Of a stretch of DNA of 64,000 nucleotides, positions 44,510 through 53,824 are shown in pieces. A program made the translations under genes and the position numbers. The notes under the pieces were generated by a model. It saw nothing but the letters and a program-made list of their open reading frames with translations. It ran no database searches and was not told where the DNA came from. The stretch is from Bacteroides ihuae (GTDB lineage: Bacteria; Bacteroidota; Bacteroidia; Bacteroidales; Bacteroidaceae): the NCBI RefSeq assembly GCF_900104585.1, contig NZ_FNVX01000005.1, positions 682,001 to 746,000 of the forward strand, read 5' to 3'. Each line of letters opens with the position of its first letter. The first letter of the stretch is position 1.

Positions 44510-45000
44510 CGTCACATCATGATCACATTTTCTTGAGTTGTTGCTGTGCATCGTCACATTTGCGTCACAAAGAGTTGATGATTAGTGATTGATCGTCACA
44601 TCATGATCACATTTTCTTGAGTTGCTGCTGTGCATCGTCACATTTGTGTCACAAGGAGTTGAGAATTAGTGATTGATCGTCACATCATGATCACATTTGC
44701 TTGGGTTTGTGCTGTGCATCGTCACATTTGCGTCACAAAGAGTTGATGATTAGTGATTGATCGTCACATCATGATCACATTTTCTTGAGTTGTTGCTGTG
44801 CATCGTCACATTTGCGTCACAAAGAGTTGATGATTAGTGATTGATCGTCACATCATGATCACATTTTCTTGAGTTGTTGCTGTGCATCGTCACATTTGCG
44901 TCACAAAGAGTTGAGGATTAGTGATTGATCGTCACATCATGATCACATTTTCTTGAGTTGCTGCTGTGCATCGTCACATTTGTGTCACAAAGGAGTTGAG
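44510..45000. repeat. 84-bp tandem repeat array, six units, 24 phased TCACA motifs
   Basis: Units start with CGTCACATCATGATCACA at 44510, 44594, 44678, 44762, 44846 and 44930. The first five are exactly 84 bp; the last is cut short at about 71 bp. Every unit contains TCACA four times at unit positions 3, 14, 45 and 56, so spacings alternate 11 and 31 nt and the unit is two diverged 42-nt halves. All 24 TCACA words are intact, while substitutions fall elsewhere. Each of the six reading frames has a stop in the unit, so the array is non-coding. Confidence 0.95.
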
Positions 45001-45005
45001 AAAGA

Positions 45006-45064
45006 AAAGAGCCGTGCTCTTTGCCAAGAGAAGGGTGCAGTTGGGGAAACTGCACCCTTCTCTT
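45006..45064 (+). terminator. Two adjacent perfect hairpins after the array
   Basis: The first is AAAGAGC-CGT-GCTCTTT at 45006-45022. The second is a 17-bp perfect stem at 45026-45042 and 45048-45064 containing GGGTGCAGTT/AACTGCACCC with a 5-nt loop. Only a short T-run is built into the stem, so termination is likely but not textbook. Confidence 0.65.
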
Positions 45065-45191
45065 TGAGCAACTGCAATATGCGGATTTTGATGTACTAAG
45101 TGACTCGTTGCCTAGGTTAAGTAGCTAGCGTGCAATGCTCCATGTATAACCCATAAAGGAAACAATCGTATAAAAATAAGCGATATTTAAG

Positions 45192-45755
45192 ATGAAAACG
45201 AATGAAGTTTTAGAAATAATAAAGTTGCGTCGCAGTGTGCGCAGTTATACCTCACAGGAAGTGGCGGAAGAAGATTTGCTGACTATACTGGATGCTGCAA
45301 CGTATGCTCCTAGTGGTATGAACGACCAGACTTGGCACTTCACAGCTATGCAAGATGCAGCCAAACTAGAAGAATTGAATAAACGAATAAGAGGTGCGTT
45401 TGCAAAATCGGATGAGAAACATTTGCAGGAAAGAGGACATAATGAGAATTACTGTTGCTATCATCATGCTCCGGTGCTCGTTATTGTATCTAACAAGAAT
45501 GAGCGCTTGTGGGCTGGACAAGATTGTACAGCTGCCTTGCAAAATATTTTTCTAGCAGCAACTTCGCTGGGTATTGCTTCTTGTTGGATCAATCAGCTTG
45601 GATCTACTTGCGACGATCCTGAAGTGCGAGCTTTTCTAACTTCACTCGGTGTTCCCTCGGATCATAAAGTATTTGGTTGCGCTGCTTTGGGCTATGCCGA
45701 CGGCTCTCCGCTTAAAGTAAAAGTGCGTAAAGAGGATACAATATCATTCGGATAA
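45192..45755 (+). CDS. Nitroreductase family protein
   Basis: The 187-residue FMN-dependent oxidoreductase-like protein contains IIKLRRSVRSYTSQEV (the RRSxRxY FMN phosphate site near residue 12-18). YAPSGMNDQTWHF, the AALQNIFLAATSLGIASCWI helix and FGCAALGYADGSP follow. It probably reduces quinones or nitro compounds with NAD(P)H. The substrate is not predictable. It converges on gcvP and shares a bidirectional hairpin with it. Confidence 0.9.
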   Translation: MKTNEVLEIIKLRRSVRSYTSQEVAEEDLLTILDAATYAPSGMNDQTWHFTAMQDAAKLEELNKRIRGAFAKSDEKHLQERGHNENYCCYHHAPVLVIVSNKNERLWAGQDCTAALQNIFLAATSLGIASCWINQLGSTCDDPEVRAFLTSLGVPSDHKVFGCAALGYADGSPLKVKVRKEDTISFG

Positions 45756-45770
45756 GGATGTCCTTAAAAC

Positions 45771-45815
45771 AATTCACGCAGAGAGACTAAAAGAAAATTA
45801 GCTCCCGCGTGAATT
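45771..45815. terminator. Hairpin between convergent nitroreductase and gcvP
   Basis: AATTCACGC at 45771-45779 and GCGTGAATT at 45807-45815 form a 9-bp stem. AT-rich tracts on both sides fit two-way termination. Confidence 0.6.
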
Positions 45816-45833
45816 ATTAAAAAACTATTCGCT

Positions 45834-48683
45834 CTATTCAAACGAACCGTATAGCGTTGGTAGCAACTTACGGTCGCCCAATGTATTATCAATACGGGCA
45901 ACGTTTATCCAGAACTTATTATCGCGTACACTATCAATAGGATAAGCTGCTTTCTCACGTGAATAAGAGTGCTGCCATTTGTTCGCTACCACCTCGTATT
46001 CGGGGTGAGGAGCATTTACCAGTACATTGTCCGCTTTGTCTGCTTCGCCATTCTTTACCTCTTCTATTTCCTTCCAGATGCTCAGCATCACATCAACAAA
46101 ATTGTCTAGTTCTGCTAAACTTTCACTCTCGGTAGGTTCAATCATCAATGTGCCGTGAACCGGGAAAGAAAGAGTAGGGGCATGATAACCATAATCCATC
46201 AGACGTTTGGCTATATCACTTTCAGTAATGCCTGTTTCTTCGTGAATCTTTCTGCATTCCAAAATCATCTCATGCCCTACGAAGCCATTGGCACCCCGGT
46301 AGACAATACCATACGTGTCTTTTAGGCAAGCTGCCAGATAGTTCGCATTGAGTATCGCTGCTTTGGTCGCATTTGTCAGCCCCTCACTGCCCATCATGCG
46401 GATGTATCCGTATGTAACAGGAAGTATGCCTGCGCTGCCGTATGGAGCTGCAGCAACAGTATTTGCGGCATTATCAAAGAAAGTATGGCCCGGTAAGAAA
46501 GCCACCAAATGTTCGGCCACACAGATCGGTCCTGCTCCCGGACCACCTCCACCGTGAGGGATACAGAATGTTTTATGCAAATTGAGGTGACATACATCCG
46601 CTCCGATAAAGCCCGGATTGGTGAGCCCTACTTGCGCATTCATATTAGCACCATCCATGTATACCTGTCCGCCGCACGAATGAATCAGCGTACAAATATC
46701 TCTAATTTCTGTTTCGAAGATACCATGTGTAGAAGGATAAGTGATCATTAACGCAGCCAATTGATCACGATTGGCCTCCACTTTGCTGCGAAGATCATCC
46801 ATATCTACATTTCCCCGTTCATCGCAACCGCAGATAACTGCGCTGAATCCAGCTTGAACAGCTGATGCAGGATTGGTTCCATGAGCAGATGCAGGAATAA
46901 TCACTTTGTCGCGATATCCTTGTCCGATGCTCTCAAGATAAGCACGTATCACACGTAGGCCCGCATATTCGCCTGCAGCACCCGAGTTCGGTTGGAAACT
47001 AACGCCCGCAAAACCAGTGATTGTTTTCAGCTCTTCACCCAGATTAGCGATTAATTCCCGATAGCCCTCTGCCTGATCTAGTGGAACTAACGGATGCAAG
47101 CTACCAAATTCAGGACGACTTAATGGTAACATTTCAGCAGCAGCATTGAGCTTCATGGTGCACGATCCGAGTGAGATCATGGAGTGGGCCAGCGAAATAT
47201 CTTTGCGGTCAAGACGTTTGATGTAGCGCATCATTTCTGTTTCAGTGTGATACTTGCAAAAAACAGGATGCGTAAGGAAGCTGCTTCTTCTTTGCAAGCC
47301 TTCGCTGATGGCTGATATTTGCTTAATGTCCTCAATCTTAGAGTAATCCTTTTCAGCAGCGATGGCGAAGATGGAGATAAGTGTATTCACCGCGCACACG
47401 TCGGTTGTCTCATCAATACTTATCCCTACATTGCCGTTCTCAAAATAGCGCAAGTTGACCTCCTTGCTCGTAGCAATGGTGCGCATTTGTTGAGGTGAAA
47501 CCTGTGCCGGGAGAGCGAAACGAAGCGTATCAAAGTATTGTTCGTTAAGTTGCTTATACCCGAGCTTTGATACTTCTTTGGTGATGAATGCAGCTATGCT
47601 GTGAATACGAGATGCAATAGTTTTGATTCCTTCTTGTCCGTGATAAACAGTATAAAAACCCGCCATAGTAGCCAGTAATGCCTGTGCTGTACAAATGTTA
47701 GAAGTCGCTTTTTCTCGTTTGATGTGTTGTTCACGAGTTTGCAGCGCCATGCGATAACACAGTTTGCCATACTTATCCTTAGACCATCCGATGATGCGTC
47801 CCGGCATGTTTCGTTTAAATTCATCCCGTGTTGCAAAGTAAGCTGCCGAAGGACCACCGTAGAACATTGGCACACCTAGTCGTTGGGTACTACCAAACAC
47901 AATGTCAGCTCCCCATTCTCCGGGTGGAACAAGTAGTGCAAGGCTTAAGATATCTGCGGCTACAGCTACTTTACAGTTTGCCGCATGTGCCTTCTCGGTA
48001 AACGCACGATAATCTTCCGCACTGCCATCAGAGTTAGGATACTGCACGATGCATGCAAACACATCGGGGGTAAATTCAAATTCACTGTACTTACCTGTTC
48101 TTATTTCTATACCTTGAGGCACAGCTCGGGTCTGCATCACCGCCAGCGTTTGTGGAAAGACGTTTTCGTCAACAAGTACCACATTCGCATTTGTTTTTTG
48201 CTGTTCTCGAGTGCGCAATCCGTACATCATTGTCACTGCTTCCGCAGCCGCTGTTGCTTCGTCGAGTAATGAACTGTTAGAGATCGGCATGGCAGTGAGG
48301 TCGCAAACAGCCGTTTGGAAGTTCATCAATGCCTCCAGTCTCCCTTGTGATATTTCTGCCTGATAAGGCGTGTACGAGGTGTACCAAACGGGATTTTCGA
48401 ATACATTTCGTTGAATAACAGCCGGAGTAACAGTATTGTACCATCCCATACCGATGTATGTGGTGTACAATTTATTTTTCATACCCAGATCTGCAATATG
48501 TTTGCCATAAGCATATTCTGTGAGCGGTGCAGGTAAAGCTAAAGGCTTTTTCAGTAAAATATCAGAGGGGATGGTTTTTTCTATCAGCTCATCCAGAGAT
48601 TTCACACCGATTTTGTTCAGCATGATCTCTGCTTCTTTTTCATTAATGCCAATATGTCGGCAAGCTAATAAATCAGTTTTCAT
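45834..48683 (-). CDS. gcvP: Glycine dehydrogenase (decarboxylating), P-protein
   Basis: The 949-residue single-chain P-protein opens CRHIGINEKEAEIMLNKIGV. It contains GSCTMKLNAAAEM near the domain junction and the PLP lysine K704 in NLHKTFCIPHGGGGPGAGPI. It decarboxylates glycine and passes the aminomethyl group to the H-protein of the glycine cleavage system. Genes for the H and T proteins are not in the window. It lies 30 bp downstream of the MBL hydrolase gene and is probably the last gene of the unit starting near 50.9 kb. No glycine riboswitch is visible. Confidence 0.96.
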   Translation of the reverse strand: MKTDLLACRHIGINEKEAEIMLNKIGVKSLDELIEKTIPSDILLKKPLALPAPLTEYAYGKHIADLGMKNKLYTTYIGMGWYNTVTPAVIQRNVFENPVWYTSYTPYQAEISQGRLEALMNFQTAVCDLTAMPISNSSLLDEATAAAEAVTMMYGLRTREQQKTNANVVLVDENVFPQTLAVMQTRAVPQGIEIRTGKYSEFEFTPDVFACIVQYPNSDGSAEDYRAFTEKAHAANCKVAVAADILSLALLVPPGEWGADIVFGSTQRLGVPMFYGGPSAAYFATRDEFKRNMPGRIIGWSKDKYGKLCYRMALQTREQHIKREKATSNICTAQALLATMAGFYTVYHGQEGIKTIASRIHSIAAFITKEVSKLGYKQLNEQYFDTLRFALPAQVSPQQMRTIATSKEVNLRYFENGNVGISIDETTDVCAVNTLISIFAIAAEKDYSKIEDIKQISAISEGLQRRSSFLTHPVFCKYHTETEMMRYIKRLDRKDISLAHSMISLGSCTMKLNAAAEMLPLSRPEFGSLHPLVPLDQAEGYRELIANLGEELKTITGFAGVSFQPNSGAAGEYAGLRVIRAYLESIGQGYRDKVIIPASAHGTNPASAVQAGFSAVICGCDERGNVDMDDLRSKVEANRDQLAALMITYPSTHGIFETEIRDICTLIHSCGGQVYMDGANMNAQVGLTNPGFIGADVCHLNLHKTFCIPHGGGGPGAGPICVAEHLVAFLPGHTFFDNAANTVAAAPYGSAGILPVTYGYIRMMGSEGLTNATKAAILNANYLAACLKDTYGIVYRGANGFVGHEMILECRKIHEETGITESDIAKRLMDYGYHAPTLSFPVHGTLMIEPTESESLAELDNFVDVMLSIWKEIEEVKNGEADKADNVLVNAPHPEYEVVANKWQHSYSREKAAYPIDSVRDNKFWINVARIDNTLGDRKLLPTLYGSFE

Positions 48684-48713
48684 GTTTATATTTAAATATA
48701 GGGTTTCTATTTA

Positions 48714-49355
48714 TTACCTAAAAAACGGATTCTCTGATTTTTCGATGCCAATGGTAGTTGGTGCACCATGTCCGGGATACACGATTGTTTCATTGGGCAG
48801 AATAAATAAACGACTGCAAATATGCTCTTTTAGTTCCTCAAAGTTACCTCCTGTAAGGTCGGCACGACCAATGCTACCCTGAAAAAGCACATCACCGGAG
48901 AACATACAATTTTCTTCTTTACAGTAGAATACTAAGCTTCCCGGAGAGTGTCCCGGTACATGTATCGCTTCCAGTTTCGTGCTTCCAAAGGTAATGATAT
49001 CACCATCTATTAGATATTTGCCCAGAGGCACAGGTGCTTCTTTGAGGTCAAAACCAAACATGCGCGATTGTTTCGGAGCACTTTCCAGCCAGAACTCGTC
49101 AATCTGGCAAGCTTCAGCCTGCAAACCAAATTCTTTGAGCATGAATGGGTTTCCGAAGATATGATCTAAATGCAAATGCGTGTTGAGCAAATGTTTTACG
49201 TTTAGTTCATTAGACAGAATGAAGTTTTTCAATGCTTGCTTCTCTTCATCGTAGAAGCATCCGGCATCTATTACTACCGCCTCCTTTGTTTCGTCCCATA
49301 TCACATAGCAGTTTACGGGAAACATATTGAATTCAAATCTTTTTATCTTCATCAT
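48714..49355 (-). CDS. Metallo-beta-lactamase-fold hydrolase, glyoxalase II-like
   Basis: The 213-residue protein has the MBL metal motif THLHLDH with H60, H62, D64 and H65. VIDAGCFYDE lies before it, and HVPGHSPGSLVFY and FSGDVLFQGSIGRADL follow with the later His and bridging Asp. Length and motifs fit the glyoxalase II-like/YcbL group of thioester hydrolases. No signal peptide is seen. It sits 18 bp after rsmG. Confidence 0.88.
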   Translation of the reverse strand: MMKIKRFEFNMFPVNCYVIWDETKEAVVIDAGCFYDEEKQALKNFILSNELNVKHLLNTHLHLDHIFGNPFMLKEFGLQAEACQIDEFWLESAPKQSRMFGFDLKEAPVPLGKYLIDGDIITFGSTKLEAIHVPGHSPGSLVFYCKEENCMFSGDVLFQGSIGRADLTGGNFEELKEHICSRLFILPNETIVYPGHGAPTTIGIEKSENPFFR

Positions 49356-49373
49356 TGTTTGTTTTGATTAATA

Positions 49374-49994
49374 CTATACCGCTACATAGACTACTTTCTT
49401 TGTTTGAAAGAACTCCTCTTCAAAGTCCTCACTCAGATTGTGCATCACGGCTTTATGTTTAAAAGGCATAGCCTCATGTTCCAATTCGCCCCCTTTGAGG
49501 CAAATCAGTCCGTTGGGCAATGCGTTTTGTTGCTTCACTGATATGTTTTTTCTGATAATCTTAATTAAATCGGCCAATGGCATCACAGCTCTGCTCACCA
49601 CAAAGTCGAATGTTTGTTTCTCTTCCTCAGCCCGTGCATGGCGAAAGGTTACATTCTTCAATCCAATGGCATTCGCTACTTCCGTTGCTACTCGCACTTT
49701 CTTCCCAATGCTATCTACCAAATGAAACTTGACCTCAGGAAAAAGTATGGCTAGCGGGATGCCCGGAAATCCACCTCCAGTGCCCAAATCCATTATAGAC
49801 GTTCCGGCACGAAACTGAATGACACGAGCAATGCCTAACGAATGAAGCACATGATGCTCATAAAGATTTTCGATATCTTTGCGTGAGATGACGTTGATTT
49901 TCGCATTCCAGTCGGCATAAAGATCATATAACGCTGCAAACTGTTTGCATTGCTCTTCCGTTAAGTTCGGAAAGTATTTAAGTATAATATCCAT
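49374..49994 (-). CDS. rsmG: 16S rRNA (guanine527-N7)-methyltransferase
   Basis: The 206-residue class-I methyltransferase has IMDLGTGGGFPGIPLAILFP as its SAM-binding loop (residues about 67-86), followed by FHLVDSIGKKVRVATEVA and FDFVVSRAVMPL. This is the GidB/RsmG pattern. It methylates 16S rRNA at G527. The gene is in a compact run with a lipoprotein upstream and MBL and gcvP genes downstream. Confidence 0.95.
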   Translation of the reverse strand: MDIILKYFPNLTEEQCKQFAALYDLYADWNAKINVISRKDIENLYEHHVLHSLGIARVIQFRAGTSIMDLGTGGGFPGIPLAILFPEVKFHLVDSIGKKVRVATEVANAIGLKNVTFRHARAEEEKQTFDFVVSRAVMPLADLIKIIRKNISVKQQNALPNGLICLKGGELEHEAMPFKHKAVMHNLSEDFEEEFFQTKKVVYVAV

Positions 49995-50031
49995 TGAATG
50001 AGGTTCAGGTTAATGCCGTAATCGGCTTGTT

Positions 50032-50886
50032 TTAGTTTCTTAATTCGTTGATGATGGCGTTGTCCGTTACCATGATATGCTCCATAATTTCATACGGGAG
50101 TTTGATTTCTACCGGTCCCATTACATAAGGAGTGAACTCATATATATTGAAGTAGAAGACAATACCATCTTTTACCGGATAGAAATTATCCGTCGGCACA
50201 AGCTCGCCTGTAGAGCCATAACCAATATCTTCCAACTCTTTGTGTGAAGCTACTTTTTTATCAGCCATCAATTGATTCCAAAGCAGATCGGTAAGCATTT
50301 CCATGTAATCGCCCGTGAAGATATCATCCAGATGAATGGTGCGGAGAGTAGCCAAGTTAACATTCAGATAAGTAGTGGTGTACATGCCGTGCGCACCACC
50401 AGTGTATTCATTATAGTTAACTCGATAGGTGAGTAGGTTACCTTTATATGTTTGCACGTGCCCCTCAATACCTTTATAGTAAGAGTACCAAGCACCTACA
50501 GACGATTCATCCTCTTTATTCTTCTGATCTTCGGTGTACATCGGTTCCAAATCGCGGCGATATTCCGCTACATAAGTGTCAGTAAACTGTTTGATCGCTT
50601 CTTTTGTAGAGAGAACATTGTACTTGTCGCCAAAGCATGCCGAGATGAAAAAGCGATTCAGACTGTCCTTCAATTTTTGATCCGACGACTTCACCGGGTA
50701 GGCATAGTTGATAACCAAATTACAGGCCGGCTTGGCAGTGTCGCCAAAAAGATGTACTGTTTCATTTATCTGAATGCTGTCGAACGCTAGAGCGCCTGTA
50801 TCTTTCACCTTGTTACCACATGAAAATAAAATACCGCTAACTGAAAGTATAACGGCAAGTCGGATTACATATTGTTTTTTTATCAT
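50032..50886 (-). CDS. DUF4163/DUF3298-domain lipoprotein
   Basis: The 284-residue protein has a lipoprotein signal with the lipobox ILFSC (C23). A DUF4163-like region is followed by DUF3298 (YTGGAHGMYTTTYLNVNL, with DIFTGDYMEML after it, then FYPVKDGIVFYFNIYEFTPY). The RsiV/PdaC-type fold binds cell-wall muropeptides or lysozyme in some relatives; the role here is open. It is the first gene of the unit ending with gcvP, with a -7 box at 50942-50949. Confidence 0.88.
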   Translation of the reverse strand: MIKKQYVIRLAVILSVSGILFSCGNKVKDTGALAFDSIQINETVHLFGDTAKPACNLVINYAYPVKSSDQKLKDSLNRFFISACFGDKYNVLSTKEAIKQFTDTYVAEYRRDLEPMYTEDQKNKEDESSVGAWYSYYKGIEGHVQTYKGNLLTYRVNYNEYTGGAHGMYTTTYLNVNLATLRTIHLDDIFTGDYMEMLTDLLWNQLMADKKVASHKELEDIGYGSTGELVPTDNFYPVKDGIVFYFNIYEFTPYVMGPVEIKLPYEIMEHIMVTDNAIINELRN

Positions 50887-50941
50887 GGCAATGCCTTTTA
50901 ATTCTATTACTACAAGGCTACAATTTCGCCTTGCTTATCGA

Positions 50942-50949
50942 CAAATATA
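50942..50949 (-). promoter_or_regulatory. -7 box upstream of the DUF3298 lipoprotein
   Basis: TATATTTG on the minus strand lies 56 nt above the ATG at 50886. It would drive the lipoprotein, rsmG, MBL and gcvP genes if they form one unit. Confidence 0.55.
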
Positions 50950-51013
50950 GAACATATTCACGAATCGGACGAATAAAAAATTAATTTTATAAGTAGTCAT
51001 TTCCTTTTCTTCT

Positions 51014-51021
51014 TATCTTTG
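51014..51021 (+). promoter_or_regulatory. -7 box of the metal-handling module
   Basis: TATCTTTG lies 9 nt before the ATG at 51031, so the leader is very short. The upstream TTG at 51019 lies inside this box and is not a start. Confidence 0.6.
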
Positions 51022-51030
51022 CAAAGAATT

Positions 51031-51498
51031 ATGAAGAGACTTCGCTACATATTCGCTTGCTTTATTTCTTTTCTCATTATATATATGGGAGCAGGAGTAG
51101 CTGTGATGCAGTATTGCTGTGCGCAGTGTGAGTTAATGGATCATAGCACTACTGCTCAAGAAACTGGCTGTGCTGCTTGTCGGGTGCACCAACAAACAGC
51201 TAGCTGTTGCGCTTCTTCTGTTTCTGATGAATGTGACGTAAAGCATTCTCCTGAGTCAGCATCTTGTATTGGAAAAGGTTGTTCAGCTAAGATTTATGAG
51301 CTCGATTTTATGGAGCATTCTGTGTCTACGGCAGTCTTTGCTCCTCCTGTTATTCAATTGTTTCTTCAAGAATTTCCCGATATATTGTGTGCATTGCAAG
51401 GCAATGATAAATCAAGTGACGCATTTCACATCGATTTGTCCCCACATCCTGCTAGTTCGCGACATTATCTTTCCCTCTTTTCCACTCTCCTTATTTGA
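51031..51498 (+). CDS. Cys-rich probable metal-binding membrane or secreted protein (HYC_CC_PP-like)
   Basis: The 155-residue protein has one N-terminal hydrophobic helix (YIFACFISFLIIYMGAGVAV). It is followed by many cysteines (QYCCAQC, GCAACR, SCCASS, CIGKGC), a VFAPPVIQ segment and a C-terminal His/Ser-rich part. The HYC/CC/PP arrangement is familiar from small Bacteroidota proteins encoded before metal-related TonB receptors, with QYC in place of HYC here. It probably binds soft metals in the periplasm. It precedes the receptor gene by 109 bp. Confidence 0.7.
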   Translation: MKRLRYIFACFISFLIIYMGAGVAVMQYCCAQCELMDHSTTAQETGCAACRVHQQTASCCASSVSDECDVKHSPESASCIGKGCSAKIYELDFMEHSVSTAVFAPPVIQLFLQEFPDILCALQGNDKSSDAFHIDLSPHPASSRHYLSLFSTLLI

Positions 51499-51607
51499 AA
51501 AATTCTATCGTCATTTAATCGGGGCAGTATCTCTGCTCTGAGGATTTTTATTGTCTGCAAGAAATTGCAGAAGATTAATCAATATAAAACGAATAGAATT
51601 AAGAAGA

Positions 51608-53824
51608 ATGAAATATTTATCTATACTCATCCTCCTTTTGATGCAAACCGTTGTTTATGCCCAAGTACGCGGAACGGTGAAAGACATTAAAGGAGAATCC
51701 ATTCCCGGAGCCAATGTCTTTTGGATGGAAACTTCCAGTGGAGTTTCTACGAATGAAGAGGGTCATTTTTCTATTGAAAAACCGACCAAGAGCCATCAAC
51801 TCATTATCAGTTTCATCGGTTTTGTAAACGACACAATTGTGGTTGATGGTAAACATGCCACACTAGATGTTGTACTTCGCGAAGGAGTAGAACTCAAAGA
51901 AGTCAACGTAGTGACTCGGAAGCTCGGTACCATGAAAGTACGTACCAGTGTGATGAATGAAGAGATGATCAGCGGTGCCGAACTCTGTCGTGCTGCCTGT
52001 TGCAATCTGGGTGAAAGTTTTGTAACCAATCCTTCCGTAGATGTCAGCTACTCTGATGCAGCCACGGGAGCAAAACAAATCAAGTTGCTCGGTCTTTCGG
52101 GTACCTATGTGCAGATGCTTACCGAGAATATTCCCAACTATCGCGGCGCTGCAGCTCCTTATGGTCTTGGCTATGTGCCGGGCCCGTGGATGCAGAGCAT
52201 TCAGGTATCCAAAGGAACTTCATCGGTAAAGAACGGCTATGAAGCTCTTACGGGGCAAATCAATGTGGAATTTAAAAAGCCTCAGGTGGAAGAAGCTGAT
52301 TGGGTTTCGGCCAATCTGTTTGCCAGTTCCACCAACCGCTACGAAGCCAATGCCGATGCTTCCGTTAAGTTATCCGATAAATGGAGTACCATGTTGTTGA
52401 TGCATTATGAAAATGAAACAAAGGCACATGATGGTAACGGTGACGGCTTTGATGACATCCCTCGTGTGGAACAATATAATGTATTCAATCGATGGGCATA
52501 CATGGGAGAACACTACATTTTTCAAGCAGGTGTCAAGGTGCTGAGAGAAGAACGCAACAGCGGGCAAACTTCTCATAATAACAGGATGATGGACGATCCT
52601 TATCGGGTGGGCATCACCACCGATCGTTATGAAGCTTTCGCTAAGAATGCTTACATCTTTAATAAGGAGAAGAATACGAATCTTGCATTAATCCTTTCGG
52701 GGAGCATTCATAATCAAAATGCGATGTATGGTCGTAAACTCTATGATGTTGATCAAAAGAACTTTTATGCCTCACTTCTCTTTGAAACGGAACTGACCAA
52801 GCAACACAGTCTTTCGTCAGGATTGAGCTTCAATTATGACGCTTTCGATCAAAACTATCGCCTCACTAACGATGCGACATTACCCCGCACAGATGCCTTC
52901 GCCAAAGAAGCTGTGCCGGGAGTCTATGTGCAATATACCTACAACTGGAGAGATAAATTGATTGTGATGGGAGGACTGAGAGGCGATCATAGCAATGAAT
53001 ACGGTTTTTTTGTAACTCCGCGTGCGCACATTAAGTATACTCCCAACGAGATTGTGAATTTTCGTCTTTCTGCCGGAAAAGGCTATCGCACCAATCATGT
53101 ACTAGCTGAAAACAACTTTTTGTTGGCTAGCAGTCGACGGGTATCAATTGCCGATAAGTTGGATCAGGAAGAGGCATGGAACTACGGTGCAAGTGTCTCT
53201 ACTTACATCCCTCTTTTCGGCAAAACGCTGAATGTGAATGTGGAATATTACTACACCGATTTCTTAAAGCAAGTAGTCGTTGATATGGATAGCAATCCGC
53301 ATGAGATAGCATTTACCAATCTTGATGGTCGTTCTTATTCAGGCGCCTTTCAAGTAGAAGCGTCTTATCCTTTCTTTGAAGGATTTACTCTTTTGGCAGC
53401 CTACCGCCTGACGGATGCGAAGACTACCTACAATGGCGAATTGCTAGAGAAACCTCTCACAGGGAAGTACAAAGGGTTACTGACAGCATCTTACAAGACA
53501 CCACTGGGACTTTGGCAGTTTGACGCTTCCTTGCAACTCAATGGTGGCGGCAGAATGCCCAATTATTATATGTTGACTGATGGCTCTCCATCATGGGATG
53601 CCAGATATGCCTCATACGAACAGTTGAGTGCTCAGATTACTCGCTATTTCCGTCGTTGGTCCGTGTACGTGGGTGGTGAGAATTTGACTAACTTTAAACA
53701 GAAGAATCCTATCGTAGATGCTGCCAATCCGTGGGGAGAGAACTTTGATTCTTCCATGATTTGGGGGCCTGTACATGGAGCAAAATATTATATTGGAGTA
53801 CGATTTAATTTAGCAAGATTATGA
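51608..53824 (+). CDS. TonB-dependent receptor linked to heavy metals
   Basis: The protein of about 738 residues has a signal peptide (MKYLSILILLLMQTVVYAQ) and a carboxypeptidase-like domain (VRGTVKDIKGESIPGANVFW). The plug contains GAELCRAACCNLGESF (C127, C131, C132), TNPSVDVSYSDAATGAKQI, and NGYEALTGQINVEFKKP before the barrel. The barrel ends YIGVRFNLARL. The paired cysteines in the plug are unusual for a receptor. I start at 51608 where the signal peptide begins; the frame extends upstream without a plausible start. It overlaps the HMA gene by ATGA. Confidence 0.87.
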   Translation: MKYLSILILLLMQTVVYAQVRGTVKDIKGESIPGANVFWMETSSGVSTNEEGHFSIEKPTKSHQLIISFIGFVNDTIVVDGKHATLDVVLREGVELKEVNVVTRKLGTMKVRTSVMNEEMISGAELCRAACCNLGESFVTNPSVDVSYSDAATGAKQIKLLGLSGTYVQMLTENIPNYRGAAAPYGLGYVPGPWMQSIQVSKGTSSVKNGYEALTGQINVEFKKPQVEEADWVSANLFASSTNRYEANADASVKLSDKWSTMLLMHYENETKAHDGNGDGFDDIPRVEQYNVFNRWAYMGEHYIFQAGVKVLREERNSGQTSHNNRMMDDPYRVGITTDRYEAFAKNAYIFNKEKNTNLALILSGSIHNQNAMYGRKLYDVDQKNFYASLLFETELTKQHSLSSGLSFNYDAFDQNYRLTNDATLPRTDAFAKEAVPGVYVQYTYNWRDKLIVMGGLRGDHSNEYGFFVTPRAHIKYTPNEIVNFRLSAGKGYRTNHVLAENNFLLASSRRVSIADKLDQEEAWNYGASVSTYIPLFGKTLNVNVEYYYTDFLKQVVVDMDSNPHEIAFTNLDGRSYSGAFQVEASYPFFEGFTLLAAYRLTDAKTTYNGELLEKPLTGKYKGLLTASYKTPLGLWQFDASLQLNGGGRMPNYYMLTDGSPSWDARYASYEQLSAQITRYFRRWSVYVGGENLTNFKQKNPIVDAANPWGENFDSSMIWGPVHGAKYYIGVRFNLARL

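Noticed and set aside
44510..45000. CRISPR array
   Set aside because: Units are contiguous 84-bp copies without unique spacers and no cas genes are present.
44510..45000. CRP-type sites in the 84-bp units (TGTGCATCGTCACA)
   Set aside because: The spacing between TGTGC and TCACA is 4, where the CRP consensus has 6, and the regular feature is directly repeated TCACA, not a dyad.
43419..45755. Complete restriction-modification system
   Set aside because: No methyltransferase motifs such as the Pro-Cys loop of cytosine methylases occur in any neighbouring frame.
45834..48683. Glycine riboswitch for gcvP
   Set aside because: Only 30 bp separate gcvP from the upstream gene and no tandem aptamer structure is visible.
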